Assembly (NCBI GenBank): GCA_963819755.1
Contig: CAWFXB010000002.1
Coordinates: 1,116,001-1,180,000, forward strand
Length of the DNA stretch: 64,000 nt
Direction of reading: 5' to 3'
Origin: VRUE01 sp963819755
GTDB lineage: Bacteria > Actinomycetota > Thermoleophilia > Solirubrobacterales > 70-9
Below the pieces are notes generated by a model, which had not been told where the DNA came from, did not search any database, and saw nothing but the letters and a program-made list of their open reading frames with translations. Of the stretch, positions 32,979-47,079 are shown piece by piece. The position numbers were made by a program, and so were the translations under genes. Position 1 is the stretch's first letter. Each line of letters opens with the position of its first letter.

Positions 32979-34631
32979 TCAGTAGCCCGCCGGGTGGCGG
33001 ACGACGAAGCCTTCGGGGTAGGGAGGCTCCACGTGCCAGCGCGGCCCGGTTCCCTGGGCGTCGCCGACGGTGTCCCAGCGCAGCCCCGCGATCTCCGCAT
33101 AGGCGTGGGTGGGGCTGGCAAAGATGGTGATCCACTTGCCCGGCCCTGGCTCGCCGTAGCTCTCCAATTCGCTCGAGGTCAGCGGGCGGTCGAGCAGGTC
33201 GGCCCCGTATAGCGCGAAGCTGACCGCGCCTGAGCAGTCATAGCCGGACGAGATCCAGGCACCGTGGCCGCCGCCCCAGACGTAGGGCGTCGCCGAGATC
33301 GAGTTGGCCGCCGCGATTGCCGCCTTGACCGCGGGCGGGGCGCTGCTCGGCGCGCTGGCCAGGCTGCCGCTGAGGACCGAGTTCGGCCCGGCGGTTTCGA
33401 GGCCGGCCGGCAGCGGCGCGATCTTCCATTCGGTGTAGGAGACCTTGCAGCCGCCCTGTATCTGGGCAGCCTGGTCGAGCACCTCCTGCACGTACCACTC
33501 GGCGTGATTGTGGGTGAAGAGCCCGGCGCTGAGCCCGTTGCGCGACCAGATCAGGCGTGCCAGGGTCGCGGCCGAGTCGGCCGGGTCGGCGTGGCGGATG
33601 CGCCCGTCTTCGTCGCCGTCCACAGCGTAGCGTCGCCACTCGCTCGGTTCGAGCCCGAGCGGCCCGGCGTGGCGCAGCTCCTGCGCGGTCATGCCGCGGC
33701 CGAAGTTCGACTCGAGCCGGGCGACCGCGGCCAGAGCCCAGACGCCGCGGCGGCCGAGCTCGTAACGCGCCGCGGCGCTCTCGAAGGCGCCCAGGTAGGC
33801 GGCCGGTATCTGCTTGCGCCACGGTCGGGCCGGGTCGCATTCGAGCACCTGCAACTGCGGTTCCAACAAGCCAGGGTTGAAGGCCGGGACGCCGAGTTCC
33901 GTCGCGTAGCAGGCCGCGTTGGAGAGCACCTCGGCGACGTACCAATCGGCGTGGTTATAAGCGAAGATCGCGCCGTAGGTGTCGGTTGGCATCCCGGCCG
34001 CATGCAGGTAGGCGGCCGCGGCGAAGATCGCGTCTTCGGGGTTGTTGGGATCCTTGACCCCGTCGCCGTTGGCATCGACGCCGTAGGTTTCCCAGGTCGA
34101 GGGCATGAACTGCATCCAGCCGATCGCGCCGGCCGAGGAGACGTTCAGGTTGGTGCCGAAGGCAGTCTCGACCTCGTTGATCCCGGCCAGTACGGCTGCC
34201 CCCTCGGTGCCCAGCCCGTAGGTATCCGCCGCCCGTTGGTAGATCGGGACAAGCAGGGGTGGGACCCCGGACACCGCGCAGCTGGAGCTCGGGATCGAAG
34301 GTATGGCGAAGGTCGAGGTGGGGGGCGCCGCGGGACTGACGGTGGCCGCGGGTGGAGTCGACGATCCAGGTTCGGTCCCTTGCCCACCCGGGTTGCCGGC
34401 GGTGGTGCCGCCGGCGGAGGGCTTCGGCTTCGCGACCGGCGCTTCGATCGTCGTTCCCTGTTGCACATCCGGAACGGCCGGGGGAGCGGCTTCGATCGTG
34501 CCTTCTGGTGCGGGTGCCGGAGATTCGACGGCGCTTGGCGCCGCCGGGGCCGGTTCGTCCGCCGACGCGGTTGCGGCCGCAAGCGCGGCAGCGATCACGG
34601 CAGCGAGGAGTGCGTTGCGAAACCGGCTCAT
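32979..34631 (-). CDS. exported peptidoglycan hydrolase: two lytic-transglycosylase-like domains plus NlpC/P60
   Basis: 550 residues. Signal peptide (ALLAAVIAAALAAATASA), then a ~90-residue Pro/Ala-rich linker. Domain 1 (~115-250) has an SLT fold with catalytic-Glu stretch AGINEVETAFG and GAIGWMQFMPSTWETYG. Domain 2 (~280-400) repeats the pattern with AVARLESNFG and GPLGLEPSEWRRYA. Domain 3 (~430-550) is NlpC/P60: YVWGGGHG, GYDCSGAVSF with Cys near 466, and SPTHAYAEIAG with the His. It could cut both glycan and peptide. The last residue precedes the GYD gene; it overlaps no neighbour and pairs with a membrane-anchored protein upstream. Confidence 0.92.
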   Translation of the reverse strand: MSRFRNALLAAVIAAALAAATASADEPAPAAPSAVESPAPAPEGTIEAAPPAVPDVQQGTTIEAPVAKPKPSAGGTTAGNPGGQGTEPGSSTPPAATVSPAAPPTSTFAIPSIPSSSCAVSGVPPLLVPIYQRAADTYGLGTEGAAVLAGINEVETAFGTNLNVSSAGAIGWMQFMPSTWETYGVDANGDGVKDPNNPEDAIFAAAAYLHAAGMPTDTYGAIFAYNHADWYVAEVLSNAACYATELGVPAFNPGLLEPQLQVLECDPARPWRKQIPAAYLGAFESAAARYELGRRGVWALAAVARLESNFGRGMTAQELRHAGPLGLEPSEWRRYAVDGDEDGRIRHADPADSAATLARLIWSRNGLSAGLFTHNHAEWYVQEVLDQAAQIQGGCKVSYTEWKIAPLPAGLETAGPNSVLSGSLASAPSSAPPAVKAAIAAANSISATPYVWGGGHGAWISSGYDCSGAVSFALYGADLLDRPLTSSELESYGEPGPGKWITIFASPTHAYAEIAGLRWDTVGDAQGTGPRWHVEPPYPEGFVVRHPAGY

Positions 34632-34633
34632 GA

Positions 34634-35497
34634 TCAGCCGAGGACTTGGGCGACGCTCCAGCCGCCATCCTTTTCCTCTTGCAGGGTGAGTCGCAGCTCG
34701 CTGGTGACGCCGACCCGCAGCAGCGAGACACTCACCGTGTAGGCCCTGCCGGCGCGGGGGCCGGGAACGAGGTTGAGCACACGCGCTTTCGGCACCTTGC
34801 CGCCGGAGGGAAGGCGGGGCGGTCGTTCGCCGAGCGCTTTCGCCAGCTGGGGAGTCGCGGTTTCTCCGAAGACCGCCTCCGCTTGCGCCGGGCGCCGGCC
34901 GATTTCATAGAAGACGAAGGCCTCGGAGAAGCGGCGCGCCACCTTCATCGCCGCCGGGCCGGCCGGTACCGGCTTGGCGCTCGAAGCCGTTGCCCCGGCG
35001 CCTTCTTCGGAGAGCGGCGCTTCGGTGCTCGTTTCCGCGGCGCTCTCGGGCGTTTCGGGCTCCGCTGCGGTTGCGTCGCCGCCGGCCGCCTTGGCAACGC
35101 TGACTCCCTTGCCCACCCCGAAGCTGGGCGCGACGCCATGCAGAGCTGGCTCCCGCGGCTGCGTGGCGCCGGGCTGGGTCGCGGCGGTGGGGGTTGCGAC
35201 GGGCGTCGCCACCGCTATCCGCTCGGGCGATGCTTCGTCGCCAGGGCGCAGGAGCGCGCCCGCGGCGACCGCTGCCACCGCGATCGCAACCAGCGCGGCC
35301 GCGCCGGCGCCGCGGGCGGACGGGGTCCAGCCTGCAAACCGCTCGCGCATCGGCCAGAGCAGGCCCCGCTCGACCGCCCAGGCGGCGCGCTCGAAGGGCC
35401 AGCGGACGACGTCAGCAATGCCTCCGAGGAAGCGCACGCTGCGCCCTCTCGGATTCCCGTTGATGTGACCTCGTCTCAACATCTGTTTGAAGCGCAC
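34634..35497 (-). CDS. single-pass membrane protein with extracytoplasmic domain
   Basis: 287 residues: a basic cytoplasmic N-terminus, one membrane helix around residues 62-82 (GAAALVAIAVAAVAAGALL), a long P/T/A/E-rich linker, and a C-terminal domain of ~100 residues (ARRFSEAFVFYEIGRRPAQA, then AYTVSVSLLRVGVTSELRLT). The end looks like the transfer-protein/TcpC-like or NTF2-like small beta domains, but I am not sure. It ends two bases before the hydrolase, so they are likely an operon and perhaps a hydrolase plus anchor. Confidence 0.75.
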   Translation of the reverse strand: MRFKQMLRRGHINGNPRGRSVRFLGGIADVVRWPFERAAWAVERGLLWPMRERFAGWTPSARGAGAAALVAIAVAAVAAGALLRPGDEASPERIAVATPVATPTAATQPGATQPREPALHGVAPSFGVGKGVSVAKAAGGDATAAEPETPESAAETSTEAPLSEEGAGATASSAKPVPAGPAAMKVARRFSEAFVFYEIGRRPAQAEAVFGETATPQLAKALGERPPRLPSGGKVPKARVLNLVPGPRAGRAYTVSVSLLRVGVTSELRLTLQEEKDGGWSVAQVLG

Positions 35498-35527
35498 ACA
35501 GCTTACGTCGGATTTACTGCCCTTTTC

Positions 35528-38118
<2,591 letters not shown>

Positions 38119-38119
<1 letters not shown>

Positions 38120-38472
38120 CAGATTCCTTCCCTCGATATCCGCCGTTCGAGCTCGGCCGCGTGGCGACGCATCCGCTCCAACTTGGCTCTCATCCTCTCG
38201 ACCTCGGCTTCCATGTCGAGGACGATCTCGACTCCGGCCAGGTTGAGGCCGGTGGAAGTCAGCTGCTGGATGTGGCGCAGCCGCTCGACGTCCTGCTGCG
38301 AGTAGAGGCGGGTGTTCTTGGCCGAGCGCTGCGGCTCGATCAAGCCCCGCGCCTCGTACATTCGCAAGGTCTGCGGGTGCATGTGGGCGAGCTCGGCGGC
38401 GACCGAGATCATGAAGACGCCCCGCTCGTCGGCCACGGAGACCTCGACCCGTTCGCGGCGCATCGCGCTCAT
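38119..38472 (-). CDS. hspR: heat-shock repressor HspR (MerR family)
   Basis: 117 residues: FMISVAAELAHMHPQTLRMY followed by EARGLIEPQRSAKNTRLYS is the MerR helix-turn-helix as found in HspR, followed by VERLRHIQQLTSTGLNLAGVE and a coiled coil. It normally works with DnaK as co-repressor on HAIR sites upstream of dnaK. Here it is the fourth gene of the operon it should regulate, the usual actinobacterial arrangement. The upstream site seen at dnaK does not match the HAIR consensus. Confidence 0.94.
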
Positions 38473-38530
38473 CGTCGCGCCGCCGTATCCGACTTTGACC
38501 CCACTGGGGTGTGGTGAATGTCGGCTGCGT

Positions 38531-39652
<1,122 letters not shown>

Positions 39653-39664
39653 GAGCGCCGCCCC

Positions 39665-40176
39665 TTACTCCGCCACCACCACGCGAGCAGGCCGGATCAG
39701 CTGCTCGCCAAGGCGGTAGCCCTTCTGCATCGTCTCCACAACGGTCCCCGACTCGACCCCCTCGGAGGGCTGAGTGGAAAGCGCTTCATGCAGGTTCGGA
39801 TCGAACTTCTCCCCACTCGGATCGACGGCCTCGATCCCGTGCTTCGCCAGGGAGTCGCGGAGGCTGCGAAAGACCAGCAGCACCCCGTGCGCCAAGCCAT
39901 CGTCAGAGTCCCCCTCGGGGTCGAGGCCGGCAGCCTGAAGCGCCCGCTCCAGGTCATCGAGAACAGGCAAGACGCCCAGGAGCACTTCGGCTTTACCTCT
40001 TCCCGAAGCGGTCAGCACCTCAGCGCTCATCCGCTTTCTGAAGTTCTCGAAGTCGGCTTTGGTCCGCTTGGCGAGATCGAGGTACTCGTCCCGCTCCCGC
40101 TGGGTGTCGGCGAGCAGCGCGTCCAGGTCCTGCTCTACCTGCTCCTCGGCCGCTTCCGGTTGAGCTTGCTCCTCGC

Positions 40177-40180
<4 letters not shown>
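39665..40180 (-). CDS. grpE: nucleotide exchange factor GrpE
   Basis: 171 residues: an acidic N-terminal helix, then DEYLDLAKRTKADFENFRKR and the GVLPVLDDLERAL block, ending FDPNLHEALS and VVETMQKGYRLGEQLIRPAR, all typical. Releases ADP from DnaK. Its ATG overlaps the dnaK stop by four bases. Confidence 0.97.
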
Positions 40181-42087
<1,907 letters not shown>

Positions 42088-42137
42088 TTCGTGCGTACCT
42101 CCAGGAGTTTTGTAGTGACTGGCAGAGAGCCGCCGAG

Positions 42138-42188
42138 CGGACTCTAAAAATCTGAGTCCGAGTATGGCAGATTTTTCCTAGATTTCAA
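42138..42188 (-). promoter_or_regulatory. dnaK promoter with CIRCE-like inverted repeat
   Basis: Reading on the minus strand: -35 TTGAAA (42188-42183), 16-base spacer, -10 CATACT (42166-42161), then at once CGGACTC-N9-GAGTCCG (42160-42138). The ACTC-N9-GAGT core and nine-base spacing match the CIRCE site bound by HrcA; the outer arm bases differ from the TTAGCACTC consensus. The HspR site HAIR has the opposite order (GAGT then ACTC), and no copy of it was seen here. Placed over the start of transcription, it would block initiation. Confidence 0.75.
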
Positions 42189-42286
42189 ACACGGATGCTC
42201 AGAGCGCCTATATTGGTTTGGCGCGCAGCGGCAGCGGGCACATCAGGGGAGGCGCCTCGACCAATCACGGAATGAGGAGGAATCTC

Positions 42287-43510
42287 TTGAGTCACACTCA
42301 TGCACCCGCTCGTCGAGCCTGGCTGGCGGCGCTCGTCGCGGTGTTCGCGCTCGCCCTGTTGCCGGCGATGGCGTCCGCCCACGGGCGCGGTCACGATCGG
42401 GGCCACGGCCACAGTCACGGCAAGGCGGTCCAACACGGCTACGGTGGCCATCACGGGCACCACGGCAACGGCCACCACGGTCACCATGGCGAAGACAGGC
42501 GCGACCTGACCGTGATGACCCAGAACCTCTATCTGGGCTCCAGCCTCGGGCCGGCGCTCGAAGCGAAAACCCCGGAAGAATTCGTCGCGGCCGTCGCGCG
42601 GATCTACGCCACGGTGCAGTACACGAACTTCCCGCAGCGCGCCGAAGCGATCGCCGGCGAGATCCAGGAAAAGGAGCCGGACCTGATCGGCCTGCAGGAG
42701 GTCACCAAATGGACGACCGCCGGCGTGAGCCCGCCCCCCGGCTACGACTTCCTCGCCATCCTGCAAAGCGACCTCGAAGCCCGCGGGCTGCACTACTCGG
42801 TGGGGTCGGTCGCGCACAACGCGAACATCGGCCCCGCGCCGCTGGTGTCGGAAACCTGCCCTGTCGTCTCGGGGCAGTTCACCTGCTCGGTGCAGCTCGA
42901 AGATCGCGACGTGATCCTCGTCAACGACGACACGCCGGAACTGACCTGGAGCAACCCGCAAAGCGGGCGCTACACCACTCAGCAGGTCGTCGAATCGCCG
43001 GTCGGCCCGCTGTCGTTCGACCGCGGCTGGGCCAGCATCGACGCGAAGCTGAAGCACCAGCCGTTCCGGTTCGTGGACACCCACCTCGAAACCGAGGAAT
43101 CGCCGCTCGTGCAGGAGGCGCAGGCGGAAGAATTCCTCGCCGGCCCGGGCAAAGGCGGGACGATCGTCGTCACCGGCGACTTCAACTCCGCGTCGGACGG
43201 CTCCACGACCACCTCCTACGCGCAGCTCACCGCGCCCGGGAAATTCCGCGACTCCTGGGACGAGGCACAGCTCGGCCCCGGCAACTCATGCTGCCAGGAA
43301 TCGAGCATCGTGCCTCAGCTCGCGCCGGGGCAGCTGAACAACTCGGTCTCGACGCTGAAAACCAGGATCGACCTGATCCTCAGCCGCGGCGCGGCCCGCT
43401 CGGACGGAGACGATGCCGAGCTGATCGGGGACACCCCGTTCCAGGCCGCCCCGCCCTTCTGGCCCTCCGACCACGCGGGGGTGGTCAGCACCCTGCACCT
43501 CGACCACTAA
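42287..43510 (+). CDS. exported endonuclease/exonuclease/phosphatase-family protein with His-rich N-terminus
   Basis: About 407 residues. I choose the TTG at 42287, six bases after AGGAGG; an ATG at 42272 lies before that site. Signal peptide (WLAALVAVFALALLPAMASA), then ~45 residues of His/Gly repeats (HGRGHDRGHGHSHG and HHGHHGNGHHGHHG), probably metal-binding. The EEP fold follows: VMTQNLYLGSS, LIGLQEV, DTHLETEE, VVTGDFNSAS and WPSDHAGVVSTLHL, the metal and His residues being present. It may be a secreted nuclease or phosphodiesterase; substrate unknown. Ends at a strong terminator. Confidence 0.85.
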   Translation: MSHTHAPARRAWLAALVAVFALALLPAMASAHGRGHDRGHGHSHGKAVQHGYGGHHGHHGNGHHGHHGEDRRDLTVMTQNLYLGSSLGPALEAKTPEEFVAAVARIYATVQYTNFPQRAEAIAGEIQEKEPDLIGLQEVTKWTTAGVSPPPGYDFLAILQSDLEARGLHYSVGSVAHNANIGPAPLVSETCPVVSGQFTCSVQLEDRDVILVNDDTPELTWSNPQSGRYTTQQVVESPVGPLSFDRGWASIDAKLKHQPFRFVDTHLETEESPLVQEAQAEEFLAGPGKGGTIVVTGDFNSASDGSTTTSYAQLTAPGKFRDSWDEAQLGPGNSCCQESSIVPQLAPGQLNNSVSTLKTRIDLILSRGAARSDGDDAELIGDTPFQAAPPFWPSDHAGVVSTLHLDH

Positions 43511-43520
43511 CCAGCTCACC

Positions 43521-43554
43521 CCCGCCGATGGGCCGGTTTCGGCCCGTCGGCGGG
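43521..43554. terminator. bidirectional hairpin terminator
   Basis: CCCGCCGA-T-GGGCCG, loop GTTT, CGGCCC-G-TCGGCGGG: a 14-bp stem with one mismatch, followed by CGGTTTAGC. It lies between the convergent EEP-family gene and cytochrome c gene. Confidence 0.8.
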
Positions 43555-43558
43555 CGGT

Positions 43559-43975
43559 TTAGCTCTCGCCCGCGGTGTGGGCTACGAAGGCGGCCACTTC
43601 TTGAGCCTGCTCTTCGTTGAGGATGCCCGCGGGCATCCGTCCCGGCGTCGTCGTGCTGTCGACGCCGTTTTCGACCGCGTTGAGGACACGGCTTTCGGTC
43701 GCTTCGATCGTCTGCTTCGCGTTCGGCCCTTCCGGCGGGCCCGAGGGGGCGAGCAGTTCGTCGAGGTTTGGCGCATAGTTGCCGTCGGTCCCGGCCGCGT
43801 AGAGCGTGTGGCAGGTACCGCAGTTGGTCTGGAAGAGGCTCTGTCCGGCCTTCAGGTTGGCCGGAACGGGCTCGGCGTTGGCCGCATCGCCATCGGCGCG
43901 GAAGACCAGCCAAGGGATCACCGCGGCGAGGACGACCATCACGATCGCGAAGACGATGAAGGTCTTTTTGCTCAT
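43559..43975 (-). CDS. membrane-anchored class I cytochrome c
   Basis: 138 residues from the ATG at 43975. An N-terminal membrane helix (TFIVFAIVMVVLAAVIPWLV) with no cleavage site is followed by an extracytoplasmic haem domain: NCGTCHTLYAAG (CxxCH) and the axial-Met region GRMPAGILNEEQAQEVAAFV. Electron carrier. It shares four bases with nth upstream; this pairing looks incidental. Confidence 0.92.
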   Translation of the reverse strand: MSKKTFIVFAIVMVVLAAVIPWLVFRADGDAANAEPVPANLKAGQSLFQTNCGTCHTLYAAGTDGNYAPNLDELLAPSGPPEGPNAKQTIEATESRVLNAVENGVDSTTTPGRMPAGILNEEQAQEVAAFVAHTAGES

Positions 43976-44637
43976 TTGCGCCCGGCACGGTACCAGGGGC
44001 ACATGCGACGTAGGTCGCACTCCCCGCAACGCGGTTTCGGGCGGCAGACCTCGCGACCGTGCCGAATCAGGTTCATGTGCAGCTCGTAGGCGTCGTCGGG
44101 CGGCACGATCGCCAGCATCTCGTCGTGGGCGCGCTCGAACGAGGCCTTCGGCGGGAAGAGCCCGAGGCGGCCGCCGACGCGGTGCACGTGGACGTCGACG
44201 GGGATCTCCGGGATGCCCCAGGTGAAGATCAGCACGCAGGCCGCCGTTTTGCGCCCCACCCCCGGCAGCGAGAGGAGGAACTCGAGCGACTCCTCGCGAG
44301 GCGCGGCCTCGGTCCAGTCGAGGTCCGGATGGTCGCCGAGCTGCTCCAGGATCGCCTGTATCCGCGGCGCCTTCTGCTTGGCCAGGCCGCCGGGCCGGAT
44401 CGCCTCCTCGAGCTCCTCCAGCGGCGCGTCGCGCACCTCCTCCCAGGTTGGGTAGCGCTCGCGCAGGCGGGCGAAGGAACGGTCGCGGTTGCGGTCGTTG
44501 GTGTGCTGGGAGAGCACCGTCTTGATCAGCTCGGCGATCGGCTGCCCGTGCGGATCGTTGACGGGCTGCCCGTACATCTCCCGCAGTCGGTCGCGAATCG
44601 CCCGCACGCGGCGTTTGTCGGGTCGCTTCCAGGTCAC
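43972..44637 (-). CDS. nth: endonuclease III (base-excision repair)
   Basis: 221 residues: IKTVLSQHTNDRNRDRSF (helix before the HhH), LLSLPGVGRKTAACVLIF with the catalytic-region Lys, PVDVHVHRVGGRLGL with the catalytic Asp, and four cysteines of the [4Fe-4S] loop (VCRPKPRCGECDLRRMCPWY). Removes oxidised pyrimidines and nicks AP sites. Divergent from the hydrolase by 34 bases. Confidence 0.93.
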   Translation of the reverse strand: MTWKRPDKRRVRAIRDRLREMYGQPVNDPHGQPIAELIKTVLSQHTNDRNRDRSFARLRERYPTWEEVRDAPLEELEEAIRPGGLAKQKAPRIQAILEQLGDHPDLDWTEAAPREESLEFLLSLPGVGRKTAACVLIFTWGIPEIPVDVHVHRVGGRLGLFPPKASFERAHDEMLAIVPPDDAYELHMNLIRHGREVCRPKPRCGECDLRRMCPWYRAGRK

Positions 44638-44671
44638 CGCCGGGACCTTATTCGGCGCCTATGCTCCCTCC

Positions 44672-45490
44672 GTGGCGAACGCGATCGAAGTGGGAGAGCT
44701 GGTCCTCGACGGAGTGCGTGTCTTCTACCGGCGTGTGCGGGGAGAGGGGACGCCGGTCGTCTACTGCCACGGCAACCCGAGCCACGGCGAGGACTGGGTG
44801 CCGTTCATGGAGCGGGGCGGGCCGTCGATCGCGATCGACATGCCGGGCTGGGGCCGCTCGGACCACCCGAGCCCGGACCGCTTCGACTACTCGATGTACG
44901 GGCTCTCCGCCTTCCTGGAGCGCTGTCTCGACGAGCTGGGGGTCGAACAGCGCAAGCTCGTCGTCCACGACTGGGGCTCGCTGGCGCTGATCGGGGCGCA
45001 GCGCCGGCCGCAGCTGGTCGAGAAGCTCGCGATCCTCAACGTGATCCCGCTGCTGCCCGGCTACCGCTGGCACTGGGTGGCGCAGATCTGGCGCCGCCGT
45101 GGGCTCGGCGAGCTCGCCAACGCGACGACGACGAAGCGGTCGATGTCCCTGATCATGCGCCAGGCCCGCGCCGGCCACAGCCCGATGCCCGCCGAGTTCG
45201 TCGACACGGTCTGGGACCACTGGGACAAGGGCACCCGCGACGCCACCCTCGCCCTCTATCGCCACGCCGACCCCGATCGCCTCGCCGCGGCCGGAAGGGA
45301 CCTCGACAAGCTCGCCTGCCCGGCCCTGATCCTCTGGGGCGATGGCGACATCTACCTGCCGACCAAGTTCGCCGGCGCGTTCGCCGCGGTTCTTCCCGAC
45401 GCCGAGGTCGAGATCGTCGAAGGCGCCGGCCACTGGCCCTGGATCGACGACCGGCGGGTCATCGACCGCGTTTTGGGCTTTGTCGGTTAG
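44672..45490 (+). CDS. alpha/beta hydrolase, haloalkane dehalogenase/epoxide hydrolase type
   Basis: 272 residues from the GTG at 44672. The nucleophile elbow reads VVHDWGSLAL, with Asp rather than Ser, as in haloalkane dehalogenases and epoxide hydrolases. Other blocks: VVYCHGNPSHGEDW (oxyanion HGNP), IDMPGWGRSDHP, LILWGDGDIYLP and EGAGHWPWIDD with the catalytic His. Substrate cannot be assigned. Confidence 0.9.
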   Translation: MANAIEVGELVLDGVRVFYRRVRGEGTPVVYCHGNPSHGEDWVPFMERGGPSIAIDMPGWGRSDHPSPDRFDYSMYGLSAFLERCLDELGVEQRKLVVHDWGSLALIGAQRRPQLVEKLAILNVIPLLPGYRWHWVAQIWRRRGLGELANATTTKRSMSLIMRQARAGHSPMPAEFVDTVWDHWDKGTRDATLALYRHADPDRLAAAGRDLDKLACPALILWGDGDIYLPTKFAGAFAAVLPDAEVEIVEGAGHWPWIDDRRVIDRVLGFVG

Positions 45491-45522
45491 TCCACCGTTA
45501 ACGAGGCAATTACAATCACCAG

Positions 45523-46302
45523 ATGTCTCGTGCCCTATCGGCGATTGGGTCGCGCTTGCCCCAGGGTTGGGGCGATGCGGGCCGCCAGCTCGGCATCCTG
45601 GTCGGCGTCGACGTCGCCTACGAGCTGGTCCGCGGCATCGCCGACGGCCAGCGTGCCGACGCGATCGCCCACGGGCAGCAGGTGATCGACCTCGAGCGCT
45701 CGACCCACACCCTGTTCGAGCCCAGCCTGCAGGCGTTCTTCCTGCCCGCTCACTGGGTGATCGACCTCGCCAACCAGCTCTATCTCAACGCGCAGTTCTC
45801 GATCGCACTGGGTTTCCTGGTCTGGCTCTACCTCTTTCGCAACGAGTCCTACTACTTCGTCCGCAACATGTTCGTCGTCTCGATGGGGATCGCGCTGATC
45901 GGCTACACGCTCTACCCGACCGCGCCGCCGCGGATGTTCCCCCAGCACGGCTTCGTCGACACGATCACCGACTTCTCCAACGTCAACCACGACTCCAGCC
46001 TGGCCAAGATCTTCATCAACCCATACGCCGCGGTGCCGAGCATGCACTGCGCCTTTGCGCTGATGATCGGCGGCACGGGCGTGATGGTCTGCCGTAACTG
46101 GGTTGCCAAAGCCTTCTGGGCCACCTGGCCACTGCTCATCGCCTGGGTCGTGATCGTCACCGGAAACCACTACTGGTTCGACGTCGGCCTTGGCTGGATG
46201 GTCGCGATCAGCTCAGCGCTGATCGCCAGTCGCCTGCTCGCCCGGGCCCGGCCCGAGGTCTGGGCGTGGCGCAGCCGCATCCCTCAGGAGATCGAGGCTT
46301 AG
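45523..46302 (+). CDS. PAP2-superfamily membrane protein (inositolphosphotransferase-like)
   Basis: 259 residues with several membrane helices. Active-site blocks: YPTAPPRMFPQHG, PYAAVPSMHCAFALMIGG and VTGNHYWFDVGLGWMVA, the conserved S-x-H and H-x5-D of PAP2/AUR1-like enzymes. Its position before a CDP-alcohol phosphatidyltransferase and inositol-phosphate synthase suggests action on an inositol-containing or phosphatidic-acid-type lipid. It could be a phosphatase (PA or PIP) rather than a transferase. Confidence 0.88.
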   Translation: MSRALSAIGSRLPQGWGDAGRQLGILVGVDVAYELVRGIADGQRADAIAHGQQVIDLERSTHTLFEPSLQAFFLPAHWVIDLANQLYLNAQFSIALGFLVWLYLFRNESYYFVRNMFVVSMGIALIGYTLYPTAPPRMFPQHGFVDTITDFSNVNHDSSLAKIFINPYAAVPSMHCAFALMIGGTGVMVCRNWVAKAFWATWPLLIAWVVIVTGNHYWFDVGLGWMVAISSALIASRLLARARPEVWAWRSRIPQEIEA

Positions 46303-46352
46303 CCTTCTCCCGCCCCGCCATTCCCGGCAGCGGATCGTCTAGCCTCAACGCA

Positions 46353-47018
46353 ATGGATTCTTCGGCGCCTCCGAGCGCCCCGAGCAGCCGCCGCAACGGG
46401 CGCCAGGCCCGCAACGGACAGGAGCTTCGCTCCTACGCACGGGAGCGCTTGATCGAGTCGCGGCTGACTCCGAACGCGATCTCGGTCGCCGGCCTGATCG
46501 GCAACCTGATCGCCGCGGCCCTGGTCACGCAGCGCCTCTTCTTCCTGGCCGGGGTCGCCTTCATCCTCGGCTCGGTGATGGACACGCTCGACGGCCGCTA
46601 CTCGCGGATGTCGGGCAAGGGGACCCTGTTCGGCGCCTTCCTCGACTCGACCCTCGACCGGATCGAGGAGGGGATCGTGCTGGCCACGGTCGCCGGCTAC
46701 TTCGCCGCGACGGGTGACGACTTCGCCGCCGCGATGTGCGTGGTCGCCGTGCTCGGCTCGCTGATGGTCTCCTACACCCGCGCCCGCGCCGAGGCGCTGG
46801 GAGTCGAGTGCAAGGTTGGGTTGGCGACGCGGCCCGTGCGGGTAGTAATACTCTCGGTGGGCTTGGTCTTCGCCAAGGGCGCCGGTCTCGGCGATTTCGA
46901 GCTTCTGGCGCCGGCGGTCTACCTGATCGCGGTGCTGACCATAGTCACGACGATCCAGCGTGTATGGCACGTCCGAAACGAGCTATCGAGAGAGGCCTCG
47001 CGGCCGCCCGAGCTGTAA
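46353..47018 (+). CDS. CDP-alcohol phosphatidyltransferase, probable phosphatidylinositol-phosphate synthase
   Basis: 221 residues from the ATG at 46353. The signature D-x2-DG-x2-(A)R-x8-9-G-x3-D-x3-D is present as MDTLDGRYSRMSGKG and GAFLDSTLD, with Ser for the usual Ala before the Arg. About six membrane helices. The adjacent ino1 makes its likely substrate, so transfer of inositol phosphate to CDP-diacylglycerol is the best guess; a PgsA-like glycerophosphate role is possible. Confidence 0.9.
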   Translation: MDSSAPPSAPSSRRNGRQARNGQELRSYARERLIESRLTPNAISVAGLIGNLIAAALVTQRLFFLAGVAFILGSVMDTLDGRYSRMSGKGTLFGAFLDSTLDRIEEGIVLATVAGYFAATGDDFAAAMCVVAVLGSLMVSYTRARAEALGVECKVGLATRPVRVVILSVGLVFAKGAGLGDFELLAPAVYLIAVLTIVTTIQRVWHVRNELSREASRPPEL

Positions 47019-47079
47019 CCAGCGCAAGCCCCGGGTTAGTTTGCCCGTCAGCCAGATCGAGAGAGGAACTTAGAGCTTC

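Noticed and set aside
42088..42137. HAIR site (CTTGAGT-N7-ACTCAAG) for HspR in the dnaK leader
   Set aside because: I could not find the sequence on either strand; only the repeat of opposite polarity is present.
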